From Bacillus sp. 103mf (GTDB lineage: Bacteria; Bacillota; Bacilli; Bacillales; Bacillaceae_G), in assembly GCF_900116295.1 (NCBI RefSeq), contig NZ_FPAF01000008.1, positions 62,001 to 126,000 on the forward strand: a stretch of 64,000 bases of DNA, read 5' to 3'. Every line of letters begins with the position of its first letter. Within the stretch, counting starts at the first letter, position 1. Of this stretch, positions 36,479-45,435 are shown in pieces. A model generated the notes under the pieces. It was not told where the DNA came from. It ran no database searches and was given only the letters and a program-made list of their open reading frames with translations. The translations under genes were made by a program, and so were the position numbers.

Positions 36479-36715
36479 AAAAGCCCCTCAATCCTAAAAA
36501 GGACGAGGGACTCCCGCGGTACCACCTTTATTAGCTACAATTTCATAGCTCTCTTTATAATTCGAATAACGTCGAAACAACCGTCAAAGCCTACTCAGTT
36601 CGGCTTGCAGCTCCAGAGCCCATTCTATATTTTTCCCTTACTGATTTTCACCAACCATCAGCTCTCTATGAAGTTCCAAATATGTACTCTTCTCTATCAT
36701 CGCTTTTTCTTTTAT
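36479..36715 (-). promoter_or_regulatory. T-box riboswitch (Trp) of trpS
   Basis: On the minus strand the leader contains the conserved AAGGTGGTACCGCGGG T-box (around 36513-36530), followed by a terminator whose arms are AGTCCCTCGTCC and GGATTGAGGGGCT with a T run (down to 36479). Upstream is a Stem I region with GAATGGGCTCTGGAGC; TGG there is the likely Trp specifier. Uncharged tRNA-Trp should stabilise the antiterminator and switch trpS on. Confidence 0.92.
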
Positions 36716-36849
36716 TTTCCCCTCATTATACCACAATATTTTTTTAGATAAAAGGGAACTTTCTGTCTTATTAAGCAGGAATTTTCCTTTTTTTAGCTAA
36801 TTATATATAAGTTCACGGAAAAGATTCATTCAACTACGGAGGATTTATT

Positions 36850-38004
36850 ATGGTAAAATACATTTCAATTCTGGGATCAACTGGTTCGATTGGGACGTCA
36901 GCTCTAGATGTAGTTTCTGCTCACCCAGAACATTTTCAAATTATTGGTTTAACTGCAAATGAAAATATTGATATGCTAGAACAACAAATCCAAACATTTC
37001 AGCCGCGTATTGTAAGCGTAAGTACGAAAGAATTAGCAGATACACTACGCTCACGAATTTCTACTAGAGTAAAGGTTGTATACGGAGAAGATGGCTTGAT
37101 TGAAGTTGCTACACACCCCGATAGTAATCTTGTCTTAACTTCCGTCGTTGGTGTAGCAGGACTGCTTCCAACAATTGAGGCCTTAAAAGCGAAAAAAGAC
37201 ATTGCGATTGCGAATAAAGAAACATTAGTGGCAGCAGGTCATATTGTTACAGAATTAGCAAAGAAAAATGATTGTCGCCTTATTCCAGTAGATAGTGAGC
37301 ATTCTGCTATTTTCCAATGCTTAAATGGTGAAAACAATAAAGAAATTGAAAAGTTAATTGTAACAGCGTCTGGCGGTGCATTTAGAGATAAAACACGTGA
37401 AGAAATGAAACTTCTCAAAGCGAAAGATGCACTAAAACATCCAAACTGGCTCATGGGAGCAAAATTAACAATTGACTCTGCAACATTACTAAATAAAGGA
37501 TTTGAAGTAATGGAAGCACGTTGGTTATTTGACGTTCCCTATGAAAAAATTGATGTTATGATTCATAAAGAAAGCATTATTCACTCTCTTGTAGAGTTTG
37601 TAGATGGCTCTATTATGGCCCAGCTTGGGGCACCTGATATGCGTATGCCGATTCAATATGCATTCCACTATCCATCGCGTTTAGCATCTTCTTTTAAAAA
37701 ATTAAATTTATTAGAAATTGGCAGCTTGCATTTTGAAAAACCTAATTTAGAGAAATTCCCTTGCCTTCACTATGCTTATGAATCTGGGAAAATTGGTGGG
37801 ACAACTCCGGCTGTATTAAATGCTGCTAATGAAATTGCGAATGCTTTATATTTACAAGATAAAATTTCATTTTTTGACATTGAAAAAACAATCTATTCTG
37901 CATTAGAAGCTCATCATAATGTTGCGAATCCTTCATTAGAAGAAGTATTAGCAGCTGATCAATGGGCACGTCAATATGCTAATCAATTACTTGTAAAAAT
38001 GTAA
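36850..38004 (+). CDS. dxr: 1-deoxy-D-xylulose 5-phosphate reductoisomerase
   Basis: Converts DXP to MEP with NADPH, the committed step of non-mevalonate isoprenoid synthesis. 384 residues, the usual length. Seen: nucleotide loop LGSTGSIG (8-15), [10 protein letters not shown], the metal/substrate residues in [16 protein letters not shown], and the [23 protein letters not shown] block. ACGGAGG precedes ATG. The gene is apart from the usual uppS-cdsA-dxr-rseP cluster (none of those is next to it), so this may be a second dxr copy; the window cannot show whether another exists. A GNAT gene follows at 64 nt and is probably co-transcribed. Confidence 0.92.
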   Translation: MVKYISILGSTGSIGTSALDVVSAHPEHFQIIGLTANENIDMLEQQIQTFQPRIVSVSTKELADTLRSRISTRVKVVYGEDGLIEVATHPDSNLVLTSVVGVAGLLPTIEALKAKKDIAIANKETLVAAGHIVTELAKKNDCRLIPVDSEHSAIFQCLNGENNKEIEKLIVTASGGAFRDKTREEMKLLKAKDALKHPNWLMGAKLTIDSATLLNKGFEVMEARWLFDVPYEKIDVMIHKESIIHSLVEFVDGSIMAQLGAPDMRMPIQYAFHYPSRLASSFKKLNLLEIGSLHFEKPNLEKFPCLHYAYESGKIGGTTPAVLNAANEIANALYLQDKISFFDIEKTIYSALEAHHNVANPSLEEVLAADQWARQYANQLLVKM

Positions 38005-38068
38005 AAATACTGATACGAAAGAAGGAGAATATAAAATTCTCCCTCTTTTCATAAAAGGAGACCTTCAC

Positions 38069-38521
38069 TTGATTCGAAAATTATCTCCTTCTTCTATTGA
38101 AGAAGCTGCGGAAATTTTAGAAGTTCAAATTCCCGCATATAAAATTGAAGCACAGTACATTCAAAACGATTCAATTCCTCGATTATATGACACGATTGTT
38201 GATATTCAAAATTGTAATGAAATCTTTTATGGATACTTCATTGATAATACGTTAGCTGGATTTATTTCGTTTCTATATGAGGATGCTGTTGTTGATATTC
38301 ATCGTCTCGTTGTTTCCCCTACATATTTTCATAGAGGAATTGCAACAGCACTATTGCAACACCTATTTCAACTACATGAAGAAACAACAAACTATATTGT
38401 ACAAACCGGTAAGAAAAATACGCCTGCACTTTCTTTATATAAGAAACATAATTTTATAGAAACAAAAGAAATTACATTACCAGACGGTCTCGTTCTTGTG
38501 CAGTTAACAAAGCTAAAATAA
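38069..38521 (+). CDS. GNAT-family N-acetyltransferase
   Basis: 150 residues with the acetyl-CoA-binding strand-loop DIHRLVVSPTYFHRGIATAL (motif A with H-R-G-I-A) near 88-107 and motif B NTPALSLYKKHNF. It uses a TTG start at 38069, with AAAAGGAG about 8 nt before. It lies 64 nt behind dxr. Substrate unknown. Confidence 0.85.
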   Translation: MIRKLSPSSIEEAAEILEVQIPAYKIEAQYIQNDSIPRLYDTIVDIQNCNEIFYGYFIDNTLAGFISFLYEDAVVDIHRLVVSPTYFHRGIATALLQHLFQLHEETTNYIVQTGKKNTPALSLYKKHNFIETKEITLPDGLVLVQLTKLK

Positions 38522-38562
38522 ATTGATTAACTTGGATAAATATGTTAATTTAATTTATATAA

Positions 38563-38700
38563 CCTTTCGCTTAATCCAAATTTCGGAACGGGGAAACCAC
38601 TTCTGTGGCATTTGCCACTTGGGGCGAATCTTTTTTTTAGTAGGGATACTCTCACATTCCGAGTCCGACAGCTAACCTCGTAAGCGTATTGAGAGAGGAA
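38563..38700 (+). promoter_or_regulatory. ydaO-type (c-di-AMP) riboswitch
   Basis: Conserved ydaO blocks appear in order: TCGCTTAATCC, GGAACGGGGAAACCA, TTGGGGCGAATC, TAGGGATACTCTCAC, then CCGACAGCTAACCTCGTAAGCG. This is the c-di-AMP-sensing class, which lowers expression of potassium-uptake or wall-hydrolase genes when c-di-AMP is high. Here the following segment has only an imperfect terminator (AGAGGAAGG / GTTCCTCCTT), and the next gene is a 47-codon ORF of unknown function. Confidence 0.85.
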
Positions 38701-38799
38701 GGTGCTTTTTACTTATGCTACAAAGCGTTCCTCCTTAACTCTAACAATATGTTTTTTATTTACTACAAGTATATTGTTAGATAAAAGGAGATGATTTTC

Positions 38800-38943
38800 A
38801 TGTTACGTATATCTGACCATGAAAAGAAAACAATGGAGCAAAGAGAAAAATTAGAACAACACCGTCCGTATTATACAATAAAAACAGCAAGTTGCATTCA
38901 ACATAAATATTTTATGCAACATATTGTTCAGTATAGAAAGTAA
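38800..38943 (+). CDS. 47-residue hypothetical protein downstream of the riboswitch
   Basis: ATG at 38800 has AAAAGGAG 9 nt upstream. The product MLRISDHEKKTMEQREKLEQ... is hydrophilic, basic, with a charged helix and a C-terminal aromatic/His part, no membrane helix. An 11-bp hairpin (TCTAACAATAT and complement, 38742-38782) lies just before the ribosome site. A 20-bp terminator follows directly. Function unknown. If the riboswitch is functional, this is its only target. Confidence 0.65.
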   Translation: MLRISDHEKKTMEQREKLEQHRPYYTIKTASCIQHKYFMQHIVQYRK

Positions 38944-38944
38944 G

Positions 38945-38988
38945 AAAATAGCGGAAGCATTGCATTACTGCAATGCTTCCGCTATTTT
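38945..38988. terminator. Bidirectional 20-bp terminator
   Basis: AAAATAGCGGAAGCATTGCA and its exact complement around a TTAC loop. It separates convergent genes, and the minus-strand gene's stop codon lies inside it. Confidence 0.92.
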
Positions 38989-39584
38989 ATATAACTTGAA
39001 CTCGCTTTTTTCTTCGCTCGATGCCTTTTTACTTTTGCAATTGTTCCGCAAGCTCGTCCCCCTTCTCCTTCAGCGTACATACCGCACCAACGTTTACTAC
39101 TGTTACGAGATTGATCGTAAAACACCCATTTACAATCTGGACAAGCTTTTAATCTCCCCCACTGTTTGCTTGTAATGGCAGAGATAATAATCTGCAATAT
39201 AAATGTATATAAATTTTCCTCACCAATTGCTTGATATGTAATGCCGTTTGATTCATCGTCAATCATTACTTGCAATGGATATTTTTCAAACAACGGCTGT
39301 AACGGCTTCTGTTGCTCCACCGCCTCACGAATCGTATCTCGGAAATTTTGCACTTCTTTCACTGAATCAAAAAGAAGCTTTTCATTCCACTGCTCAATCA
39401 TAAACTGATGTATATCTTCTTCCGATTCAAAAAAATCAATTGGTTCTCTCGTCTCATTTGGTATTCTCCATGTATTTAAAAGCGCCCTTATACTTTCTAA
39501 CATCTCTGGTGCAGTTTGGTTGTTACTCAAAATCACCACCAACTTTCCATAGTTTACTTTATCTCTTATTTTCAGTATAATCAT
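38982..39584 (-). CDS. CGNR zinc-finger (ABATE-type) regulator
   Basis: Probable transcription regulator of up to 200 residues. The C-terminal zinc finger starts CPDCKWVFYDQSRN and WCGMY, as in the CGNR family, then has EGEGGRACGT where MxxCGNR is usual, before the basic KVKRHRAKKK. The middle is the ligand-binding ABATE-like region. Start is uncertain: the first ATG lacks a ribosome site, while a TTG around 39528 (SNNQTAPEML) has GGTGGTGA before it. It is divergent from an MFS exporter gene, and an inverted repeat lies between, so it probably controls that gene. Confidence 0.8.
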   Translation of the reverse strand: MIILKIRDKVNYGKLVVILSNNQTAPEMLESIRALLNTWRIPNETREPIDFFESEEDIHQFMIEQWNEKLLFDSVKEVQNFRDTIREAVEQQKPLQPLFEKYPLQVMIDDESNGITYQAIGEENLYTFILQIIISAITSKQWGRLKACPDCKWVFYDQSRNSSKRWCGMYAEGEGGRACGTIAKVKRHRAKKKASSSYIK

Positions 39585-39595
39585 AACATAAAAAT

Positions 39596-39625
39596 GTTAA
39601 CCGTTATAATTTTTAGATGGTTAAC
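39596..39625 (+). promoter_or_regulatory. Operator-like inverted repeat around the MFS gene -10
   Basis: GTTAACC (39596-39602) and GGTTAAC (39619-39625) are perfect inverted arms 16 nt apart, flanking TATAAT (39605-39610). No good -35 is seen at 17 nt. A regulator bound here would cover the -10 of the MFS gene; the CGNR protein is the obvious candidate. Confidence 0.65.
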
Positions 39626-39642
39626 AAAAAGGAGTGAATACT

Positions 39643-40830
39643 TTGAGATCTTTTTCATTACCTATTCGTTTTGTATTATTTTCTTCTTTTTTTATGACGC
39701 TCGGTCATTTTGCTGTGATGGCTTTTTTAGCTATCTATTTATCTAATTTTTTACATTTTTCCGCTATGCAAGTTGGTACAATTTTAACCGCCCTTACGAT
39801 TACCTCTCGAATATTCCCATTACTTACGGGAATACTTGCAGATCGGATTGGCTATATTACCATGATGATAACCGGAATGACTTTACGAGGTATTGGTTTT
39901 CTTTCTTTAGGAATATTTTCTGGATTTCACCCCATTATACTTGCAACAATATTCATTGGATTTGGAACAGCTTTCTATGAACCTTCTGCACGCGCTGTCT
40001 TTGGCTCTCAACCAGCTCATATAAGAAAAGATACCTTTACATACCTAAATCTCTTTTTAAACGGCGGAGCAATTATTGGGCCGATTGCAGGGAGTATACT
40101 ACTTCAATGGAATCCTATGTATCCATTTATATTTACCGGATCACTCATGTTCGTTCTAGCATTCCTGTTCTTTCTTCTTAGATCTCACTTTCATGTTACT
40201 GTGCATAAAACGCAACTTTTAACAGGAATAAAAGCAGCCGGACAAAACAAACACTTTCTATCTTTTTCACTCATCATGGTGTTTTTTTATACGATGTTTA
40301 CACAACTTACAGTTGCACTACCACTTCATATGAATAATATAAGCCACGATCAAAACTTAGTAGGACTCGTCATTACAACAAACGCCATTACAGGTTTTTT
40401 ATTTATGATTGCATTTAAATATCTTTTCAAAAAATATCATGCACTTTCTCTTGTAAAGTATGGTGTATTACTAATGGGGTTATCTTTTCTTCTTATCCCA
40501 TTTTCTTTTCATCCAAATTGGCTACTAGTGTGTGTCATTTTATTTACGATTGGAGAAACGCTTGTATTACCTAATGCCGATATTGCTGTAGCAAACTTTA
40601 GCAACGAACAATACACAGCAACCTATTTTGGTTTCTTCCAGCTATCACTAGCGCTTGGATTTACTATCGGAAACTATACAGGAACTTTCTTTACGAAGTA
40701 TTGGCAAAATATGAGTTTTCCTTGGATTATTTTTGGTCTTTTAGGCATTGCTGGATTTTCACTTCTTCATTTTTTAAATCGAACTGTTAAAACAGATGAA
40801 AATCTATTGCATATAAACCAGAGTATGTAA
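39643..40830 (+). CDS. MFS transporter, putative drug exporter
   Basis: Membrane protein of about 395 residues with 12 hydrophobic helices; the helix 2-3 loop LLTGILADRIGYI carries the MFS signature. I use TTG 39643, because AAAGGAG is 7 nt before it, rather than GTG 39634, which touches that site. It resembles multidrug exporters of the YfkF/YttB type. It is divergent from a CGNR regulator. Its stop codon is part of the terminator stem. Confidence 0.85.
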   Translation: MRSFSLPIRFVLFSSFFMTLGHFAVMAFLAIYLSNFLHFSAMQVGTILTALTITSRIFPLLTGILADRIGYITMMITGMTLRGIGFLSLGIFSGFHPIILATIFIGFGTAFYEPSARAVFGSQPAHIRKDTFTYLNLFLNGGAIIGPIAGSILLQWNPMYPFIFTGSLMFVLAFLFFLLRSHFHVTVHKTQLLTGIKAAGQNKHFLSFSLIMVFFYTMFTQLTVALPLHMNNISHDQNLVGLVITTNAITGFLFMIAFKYLFKKYHALSLVKYGVLLMGLSFLLIPFSFHPNWLLVCVILFTIGETLVLPNADIAVANFSNEQYTATYFGFFQLSLALGFTIGNYTGTFFTKYWQNMSFPWIIFGLLGIAGFSLLHFLNRTVKTDENLLHINQSM

Positions 40831-40856
40831 CATTTTTACATACTCTGGTTTTACTT
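40815..40856 (+). terminator. Terminator overlapping the MFS stop codon
   Basis: AAACCAGAGTATGTAA (40815-40830, containing the last codons and TAA) pairs over 16 bp with TTACATACTCTGGTTT (40837-40852), followed by T. Confidence 0.88.
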
Positions 40857-40952
40857 TCACATATGTTAAGTTAATCTACACAACAACCAAAAATACCCTT
40901 TTATTTATATATTTGTTACAATATAAAGGGGCAATAAATTACTTCGAAAGGA

Positions 40953-41375
40953 ATGAAACATGTCATGACAAAAGAAACAAACAAATCCCGTATTATTTTC
41001 ATGACTTTAGTTTCCGCGTTATTCTTCTGTTCTTTATTGGTTGCGGCTTCACTTTCTCCACTTGCTGATTCCGGGCCTAACGCCAATAAGTTTGGTACTT
41101 TTAATATGTGGGTAAGTATAGGTATGGTTCTTGCGTTTTATATTCTGCCTTTAATTTTATATATAGTCGGAGTGCACATCATGAAGCTCGTTATGGCCGT
41201 ATTTTGTGGATTTGGACTTCTTATGTGCCTGACTACACTCGTAGTCATTTTAACGATGGAGATATCCCCTACTTTACTAGTACTTTGCATAGCTACTTTA
41301 ATCGTGAATGTTATGTGGTATTTCATAGCTTTTCGTTCCTCATCAAAGCCGAATCATCAAAAACGCTTTATCTAA
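40953..41375 (+). CDS. Membrane protein, DUF5391-like
   Basis: 140 residues with four hydrophobic helices and a basic C-terminus. The pattern SLSPLADSGPNANKFGTFNMW between helices 1 and 2 is characteristic of the small DUF5391 membrane family of Bacillus. Start is either ATG 40953, which is too close to AAAGGA, or the ATG four codons on (TKETNKSR), a better fit to that family. Function unknown. Confidence 0.75.
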   Translation: MKHVMTKETNKSRIIFMTLVSALFFCSLLVAASLSPLADSGPNANKFGTFNMWVSIGMVLAFYILPLILYIVGVHIMKLVMAVFCGFGLLMCLTTLVVILTMEISPTLLVLCIATLIVNVMWYFIAFRSSSKPNHQKRFI

Positions 41376-41421
41376 TATAACAAGTTATTTACAATACAAC
41401 CTGTTTTAAGGAGCTACTAAA

Positions 41422-41463
41422 ATGAAAATTACATTTGTAAAAGTTGAGGTGTTAAGACTCTGA
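41422..41463 (+). pseudogene. 13-codon ORF cut by repeat R2
   Basis: AAGGAG is 9 nt before an ATG encoding MKITFVKVEVLRL, and the stop is formed by the first bases of an R2 repeat. The good ribosome site and abrupt end suggest a gene truncated when the repeat arrived. Confidence 0.45.
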
Positions 41464-41550
41464 CCGTTTCTATGCATGGCCAGATGCTCTCGTCCGCCTA
41501 AAAAGAAAGAGTGTTTTTATCTCGATTCTTTAATTTGTATTTATATAGGA
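41455..41550 (-). repeat. Dispersed repeat R2, copy 1
   Basis: Contains the family core CTGACCGTTTCTATGCATGG CCAGATGCTCTCGT, then CTAAAAAGAAAG, a TTTATCTCGATTCTT step and the TTTGTATTTATATAGG end. It sits at the 3' side of the minus-strand methyltransferase gene. Confidence 0.75.
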
Positions 41551-41603
41551 TTTAACTTCGCTAAAACTTACACAGCGGTAGATGTTGCTAATTTCTTGTA
41601 TTC

Positions 41604-42320
41604 TTAGAATCTCTTTTTCTTTGCCTTTATAATTAAAAAACTTGGTTGTTTTAAGAGCTTTTCATAAGATGATGGGTAATTTCTTCTAAATTCTTCCGTA
41701 GGGATCGGTTCAATCATTTTTTCAATTTCAAAATGATGAAGTGTATCATTGATAATGTCTTGCAGTGGTCGGCGGTAAAAATACATGTCAACATATTTAC
41801 CGCTTTTCTTCCATCTATCATGAAGAAATTCACGCTTAAAGTATTCTTTATTCTCTGAAAGATGAATATCCATTGTTGGATGATGAACGGAGAACAAAAA
41901 TGTTCCACCTGGCTTTAATAGCCTCACAAATTCAGCAAATGTTCGTTTCCAATCTGCAATATAGTGAAGAGCTAACGAGCTGACAATACAATCATATGTA
42001 CTGTCTGCAAAAGGTAACGCATTTTCAAAATCTAGTTGATAAACCTCTACCTTCTCCCCTATTCTTCTTTTTGTAGCCGCAACCATCTCGCTACTAACAT
42101 CAATCGCGGTTACATTTGCTCCCCTATTTAGAAACTGTTCTGTATACCATCCTGCTGCACACCCAGCATCGAGTACATGTATTCCTTTTATACTGCTAGG
42201 CAACTGACTCATCATAGCCGGACGTTCATAATCTGTATTATACGGACTCTCAAAATCGACTCTATGTTCATAATGACTAGCTAATATATCGTATGCATCA
42301 ATAATTTGCTGTTTATTCAT
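41604..42320 (-). CDS. SAM-dependent class I methyltransferase
   Basis: 238 residues. Motif I VLDAGCAAGWYTE (SAM binding), acidic Asp at the end of strand 2 (AIDVSSEM), and post-motifs DCIVSSLALHYI and LKPGGTFLFSVHHP place it in the Methyltransf_11/ubiE-like group. GAGGGGGATG precedes ATG 42320 (MNKQQIID), which beats the longer start. Substrate is not predictable. Confidence 0.86.
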   Translation of the reverse strand: MNKQQIIDAYDILASHYEHRVDFESPYNTDYERPAMMSQLPSSIKGIHVLDAGCAAGWYTEQFLNRGANVTAIDVSSEMVAATKRRIGEKVEVYQLDFENALPFADSTYDCIVSSLALHYIADWKRTFAEFVRLLKPGGTFLFSVHHPTMDIHLSENKEYFKREFLHDRWKKSGKYVDMYFYRRPLQDIINDTLHHFEIEKMIEPIPTEEFRRNYPSSYEKLLKQPSFLIIKAKKKRF

Positions 42321-42407
42321 ATTCCATCCCCCTCTCGTTCTAAAAGACGTAATTTTCATTTTTATTATATTTTTAAATAATTAGGAATATTTACCATAAA
42401 CATTAAA

Positions 42408-42447
42408 AAGAATCCATTTTGAAAAAAATTGTTCAAAATGGATTCTT
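42408..42447 (-). terminator. Terminator of the VOC-family gene
   Basis: AAGAATCCATTTTGAA pairs with TTCAAAATGGATTCTT over 16 bp with an 8-nt loop. Confidence 0.82.
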
Positions 42448-42584
42448 ATCCAACAGATTTAAGATTGATCATTTTCTACTTGTATTGCTTCATAATTGTA
42501 CCCTTTAGTTCATTGAACTACCCACACCTACCGTTTCGCGCTTGAGGTGAGGGTCTTCTCGCTAGGCATGATTAAAAATGGTAG

Positions 42585-42968
42585 TTATTCACTCTTTTCC
42601 ATGACTGCAAAGTAATTTTCTTCACTATCTGCAAAGTTAAATACTCTACCAGAAGGCATATTTACAATTTCTCCGACTGTAACATTTTTATTTGATAAGT
42701 CGTTATGTAATTTATCGAGATTTTTTGAGAAAAACATTAAAGAAGGTGTACCAAGGTTTAATTTAGGTTCCATTTTGGAGATTAATTCCTTATCGTGGAG
42801 TATAATACTTGTTTCTGCATCATTTGTTGGGGCGATTTCAATCCATCTCATTCCTTGACCGTTATCTTCTTCAGAAATTACACTAAACCCTACTTTTTCA
42901 GTCCAAAAATTCACTGCCTCATCTTGATTATTTACATACAACATAATTTGACCGACTTTATTAATCAT
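42585..42968 (-). CDS. VOC-family (glyoxalase/bleomycin resistance-like) protein
   Basis: 127 residues, a single beta-alpha-beta-beta-beta repeat pair. MLYVNNQDEAVNFWTEKVGF and FNFADSEENYFAVMEK are the typical start and metal-side end of the fold. It may be an isomerase, dioxygenase-like enzyme or drug-binding protein. Short upstream ribosome site AGGGGG. No neighbour clarifies the role. Confidence 0.83.
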   Translation of the reverse strand: MINKVGQIMLYVNNQDEAVNFWTEKVGFSVISEEDNGQGMRWIEIAPTNDAETSIILHDKELISKMEPKLNLGTPSLMFFSKNLDKLHNDLSNKNVTVGEIVNMPSGRVFNFADSEENYFAVMEKSE

Positions 42969-43338
42969 TAATTTCCCCCTAAATGTTTTGGCGTTCTTAA
43001 TTTAATTTCTACAATCACCACAAATAATCCTTTTTATCTAAACTTCTCCAAACTCTACACCAATTTTATTAAAAAGCCTTATTCTATTAAATGGCCCGTT
43101 TGTGGAACCAAAAACCTGCATACCAATACAGGTTTTTTAATCAAACCTTATTATAAATTATCCATCTTTTTCGTTCTTTTTGTTCTGAGGAATAAAAGAA
43201 TATGAACTAAAACTTTGTTTAGCACCTTCTAGGAATAGTACCCACAATGTAGAAGGAATTTAATGTTATTTCTTAACCCTCAAGGTAGTATCAGCTTAAA
43301 ACACGTAGATATTTGCGGATATACCTTTTTTCGAACTA
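42969..43338. other. Non-coding gap
   Basis: One terminator-like hairpin, AAAACCTG/CAGGTTTT (43111-43118 with 43129-43136, T run after). No supported ORF in the remainder. Confidence 0.6.
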
Positions 43339-44226
43339 TTACGTCATGATTGTCAGATGTCCAATTTGATTACACTCTTCAGCGAACCAAATATCACCAT
43401 CCGGACAAATCGCGATACCATGCGGCTCTGCATTCTTTGTAGGTATCACATATTCTGTAATAACTCCTTCAATTGTAATTCGGCTGATTTGGTTACCGCC
43501 CCATTCCGTGAACCAGAGATCCCCATTCTTCCCGGATATGATGGCATGAGGGCGAGCGTCCGGCGTTGGTATAACAAATTCACTGACCTCGCCTAAGGGC
43601 GTAATTCTACCGATTTTATTACCCATGATTTGCACAAACCATAATGCTCCGTCGGTTCCGCTTGTAATACCAACTGGCCCAGAGTTAGGTGTTGGGAGCG
43701 GATATTCCGTCACCTCACCTTTGGTGGTTATTTTCCCAATCGTATTGTTCTGATTCTGTGTAAACCATAATGCCCCGTCTGATCCCGAAGTAATAAAAGA
43801 GGGAAATGATTTTGGATTAGGCAATTCAAATTCGGTGATTTCCCCTGAATTTGTGATTCTTCCGATCCTACCGCTATTCATTTCTGTAAACCATATTGCT
43901 CCATCAGGACCTTCCGTTATGCCAAAAGGTGCAGCTTTCGCCGTAGGGAGTTCATATTCTGCAAAAAGACCGTTCATCGACATTTTCCCGATCTTACTCG
44001 CGTTATATTCTGTAAACCATAATTCGCCAGTCCTGTCCGAAATGATTGACATAACTCCTGCATTCGGTGTCGGAATGGAAAAAGAATTTATTTCACCTTT
44101 AGCATTTATTCGTCCGATTCGATTCCCCTTCTGTTCCGTAAACCACAATGCCCCGTCTTTTCCAGCGGTTATTCCGTATGGTCCTGAATCTTTATTAACC
44201 GGATATTCTTGTATCGTGATTCTCAT
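43339..44226 (-). CDS. vgb: Virginiamycin B lyase (streptogramin B resistance)
   Basis: 295-residue seven-bladed beta propeller, with repeated blades of the form [10 protein letters not shown]...NxIGRI. Vgb lyases linearise streptogramin B by cleaving the ester ring at the threonyl-phenylglycine bond, with Mg2+. The late [17 protein letters not shown] and [17 protein letters not shown] segments hold the His and Glu positions used in catalysis by known Vgb proteins. GGGAGG precedes ATG 44226. It lies 23 nt behind vat on the same strand, so the pair should protect against both streptogramin components. Confidence 0.9.
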   Translation of the reverse strand: MRITIQEYPVNKDSGPYGITAGKDGALWFTEQKGNRIGRINAKGEINSFSIPTPNAGVMSIISDRTGELWFTEYNASKIGKMSMNGLFAEYELPTAKAAPFGITEGPDGAIWFTEMNSGRIGRITNSGEITEFELPNPKSFPSFITSGSDGALWFTQNQNNTIGKITTKGEVTEYPLPTPNSGPVGITSGTDGALWFVQIMGNKIGRITPLGEVSEFVIPTPDARPHAIISGKNGDLWFTEWGGNQISRITIEGVITEYVIPTKNAEPHGIAICPDGDIWFAEECNQIGHLTIMT

Positions 44227-44249
44227 ATCATTTACCTCCCAATAAAGCA

Positions 44250-44885
44250 TCATAACTGCTGTTTCATTTTTCTCAGTGTATCCAAATCTCCACTTACGAT
44301 GGCGCCAATATACTGGTTAATAAGTTCGATATCGTAATCCCACCATTTTATGTCCAATAATTCTTGAATGACCTCTGGTGCGAAACGCTTTCGTATTTCC
44401 CTGGCAGGATTTCCACCAACTATAGTATAGGGTGCAACATCCTTTACGACTACGGCTTCAGCGCTTATAATTGCCCCGTCACTGATGCGCACACCCGGCA
44501 TAATAGTTGCACGTCTGCCGATCCAGACGTCGTTACCAACAATCGTATCCCCTTTAATCGGCAATTGTTTTAAAGATGGCGTGTGTCTTTCCCAGCCGTT
44601 GCCAAAAATGTTGAATGGAAAGGTTGATCCATCCATTCTGTGGTTACCGCCATCCATCATAAACCTGACTTCGGGGGCAATTGAACAAAACTTGCCGATT
44701 ATCAATTTTGTCCCAATGACTTCATAATGGTACAAGACTTGATCCTCGAACAATTCTCCGTTCAATGCATCGTAGTAGGAGTAATCTCCAGCTATGATAT
44801 TAGGCTTTGTTATTGTGTTTCTAATGAACTGTACATTTGTATTTCCGGGTATTGGATACTTATCATTTGAGTTTGGTCCCATCAT
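44250..44885 (-). CDS. vat: Streptogramin A O-acetyltransferase
   Basis: Xenobiotic acetyltransferase of 212 residues, a left-handed beta helix of hexapeptide repeats ([35 protein letters not shown]). [12 protein letters not shown] at the start, [19 protein letters not shown] with the catalytic His, and the C-terminal [11 protein letters not shown] match the Vat proteins. Acetylates the free hydroxyl of group A streptogramins. I start at ATG 44885 with AAGGA 9 nt before; the longer ORF start overlaps no ribosome site. Operon with vgb. Confidence 0.9.
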   Translation of the reverse strand: MMGPNSNDKYPIPGNTNVQFIRNTITKPNIIAGDYSYYDALNGELFEDQVLYHYEVIGTKLIIGKFCSIAPEVRFMMDGGNHRMDGSTFPFNIFGNGWERHTPSLKQLPIKGDTIVGNDVWIGRRATIMPGVRISDGAIISAEAVVVKDVAPYTIVGGNPAREIRKRFAPEVIQELLDIKWWDYDIELINQYIGAIVSGDLDTLRKMKQQL

Positions 44886-45054
44886 TAACATCATTCCTTC
44901 AACAGAATTCAATTCATCATTCAACTGTCATGCGAAATTCGGAGGAACGCCAAGATTATACACATTTAATCGTTCTCTCTTTATTTTCAAACATTTTTGT
45001 CATCTTTATTATATCAGGAAAATACACCCAGAAGAACATAAATATCCCACGCAA

Positions 45055-45385
45055 TCATAACCACCATAATATCCCAGATATGAAACGACGTGCATCTTTT
45101 ACATTTCGCCTGCCAGTAACCATATCATGCATCAAATTTAAAGCCATAAAATCTGCTGCTTCTTGATCACATTTAGCCGTAGCTTCACCAGCAGTTCGAT
45201 CTATATATAAACTTGCCATCAAACTGTGCCAAATAATCAAGATGGAGAGTCGGAAAATTATGAGGTACCGTATCAAGATGAACAACCGTACGCTTCCAAG
45301 GGCCATTGTTATGTCAAATAATTCTTCTAGAACTTGCTTCATTAGGTAAACCATATTTATTGATTAAAATCGGACGTTTTTTCTA
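45055..45385 (-). pseudogene. Frameshifted gene remnant (KYGLPNEASSRR...)
   Basis: The protein-like reading needs several frame changes: INKYGLPNEASSRRII, a stop, then in the same frame WKRTVVHLDTVPHNFPTLHL, a shift near 45190, then TAGEATAKCDQEAADFM and HDMVTGRRNVKDARRFISG to a stop at 45055. The 5' end is also damaged (stops before RPILINKYG). Family not recognised. The 99-codon ORF over this region mixes real and shifted frames and is not a genuine protein. Confidence 0.7.
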
Positions 45386-45403
45386 TTTTTACATAAAAAA
45401 CCA

Positions 45404-45435
45404 AAGAAGCAGCAACTATACAGTTGCTGCTTCTT
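45404..45435 (-). terminator. Terminator built from the last codons of the CNNM gene
   Basis: The codons for EEAATV plus the stop form one side of a 14-bp stem AAGAAGCAGCAACT/AGTTGCTGCTTCTT, followed by a T-rich run on the minus strand. Confidence 0.85.

Noticed and set aside
42526-42570. Possible third R1 repeat copy (CTTGAGGTGAGGGTCTTCTC)
   Set aside because: Only a short tail-like match without the unit or palindrome; could be chance or a worn remnant, so not listed.
45055-45354. 99-codon minus-strand ORF as an intact gene
   Set aside because: Protein-like sequence switches frame within it and extends upstream through stops, so it is a pseudogene.
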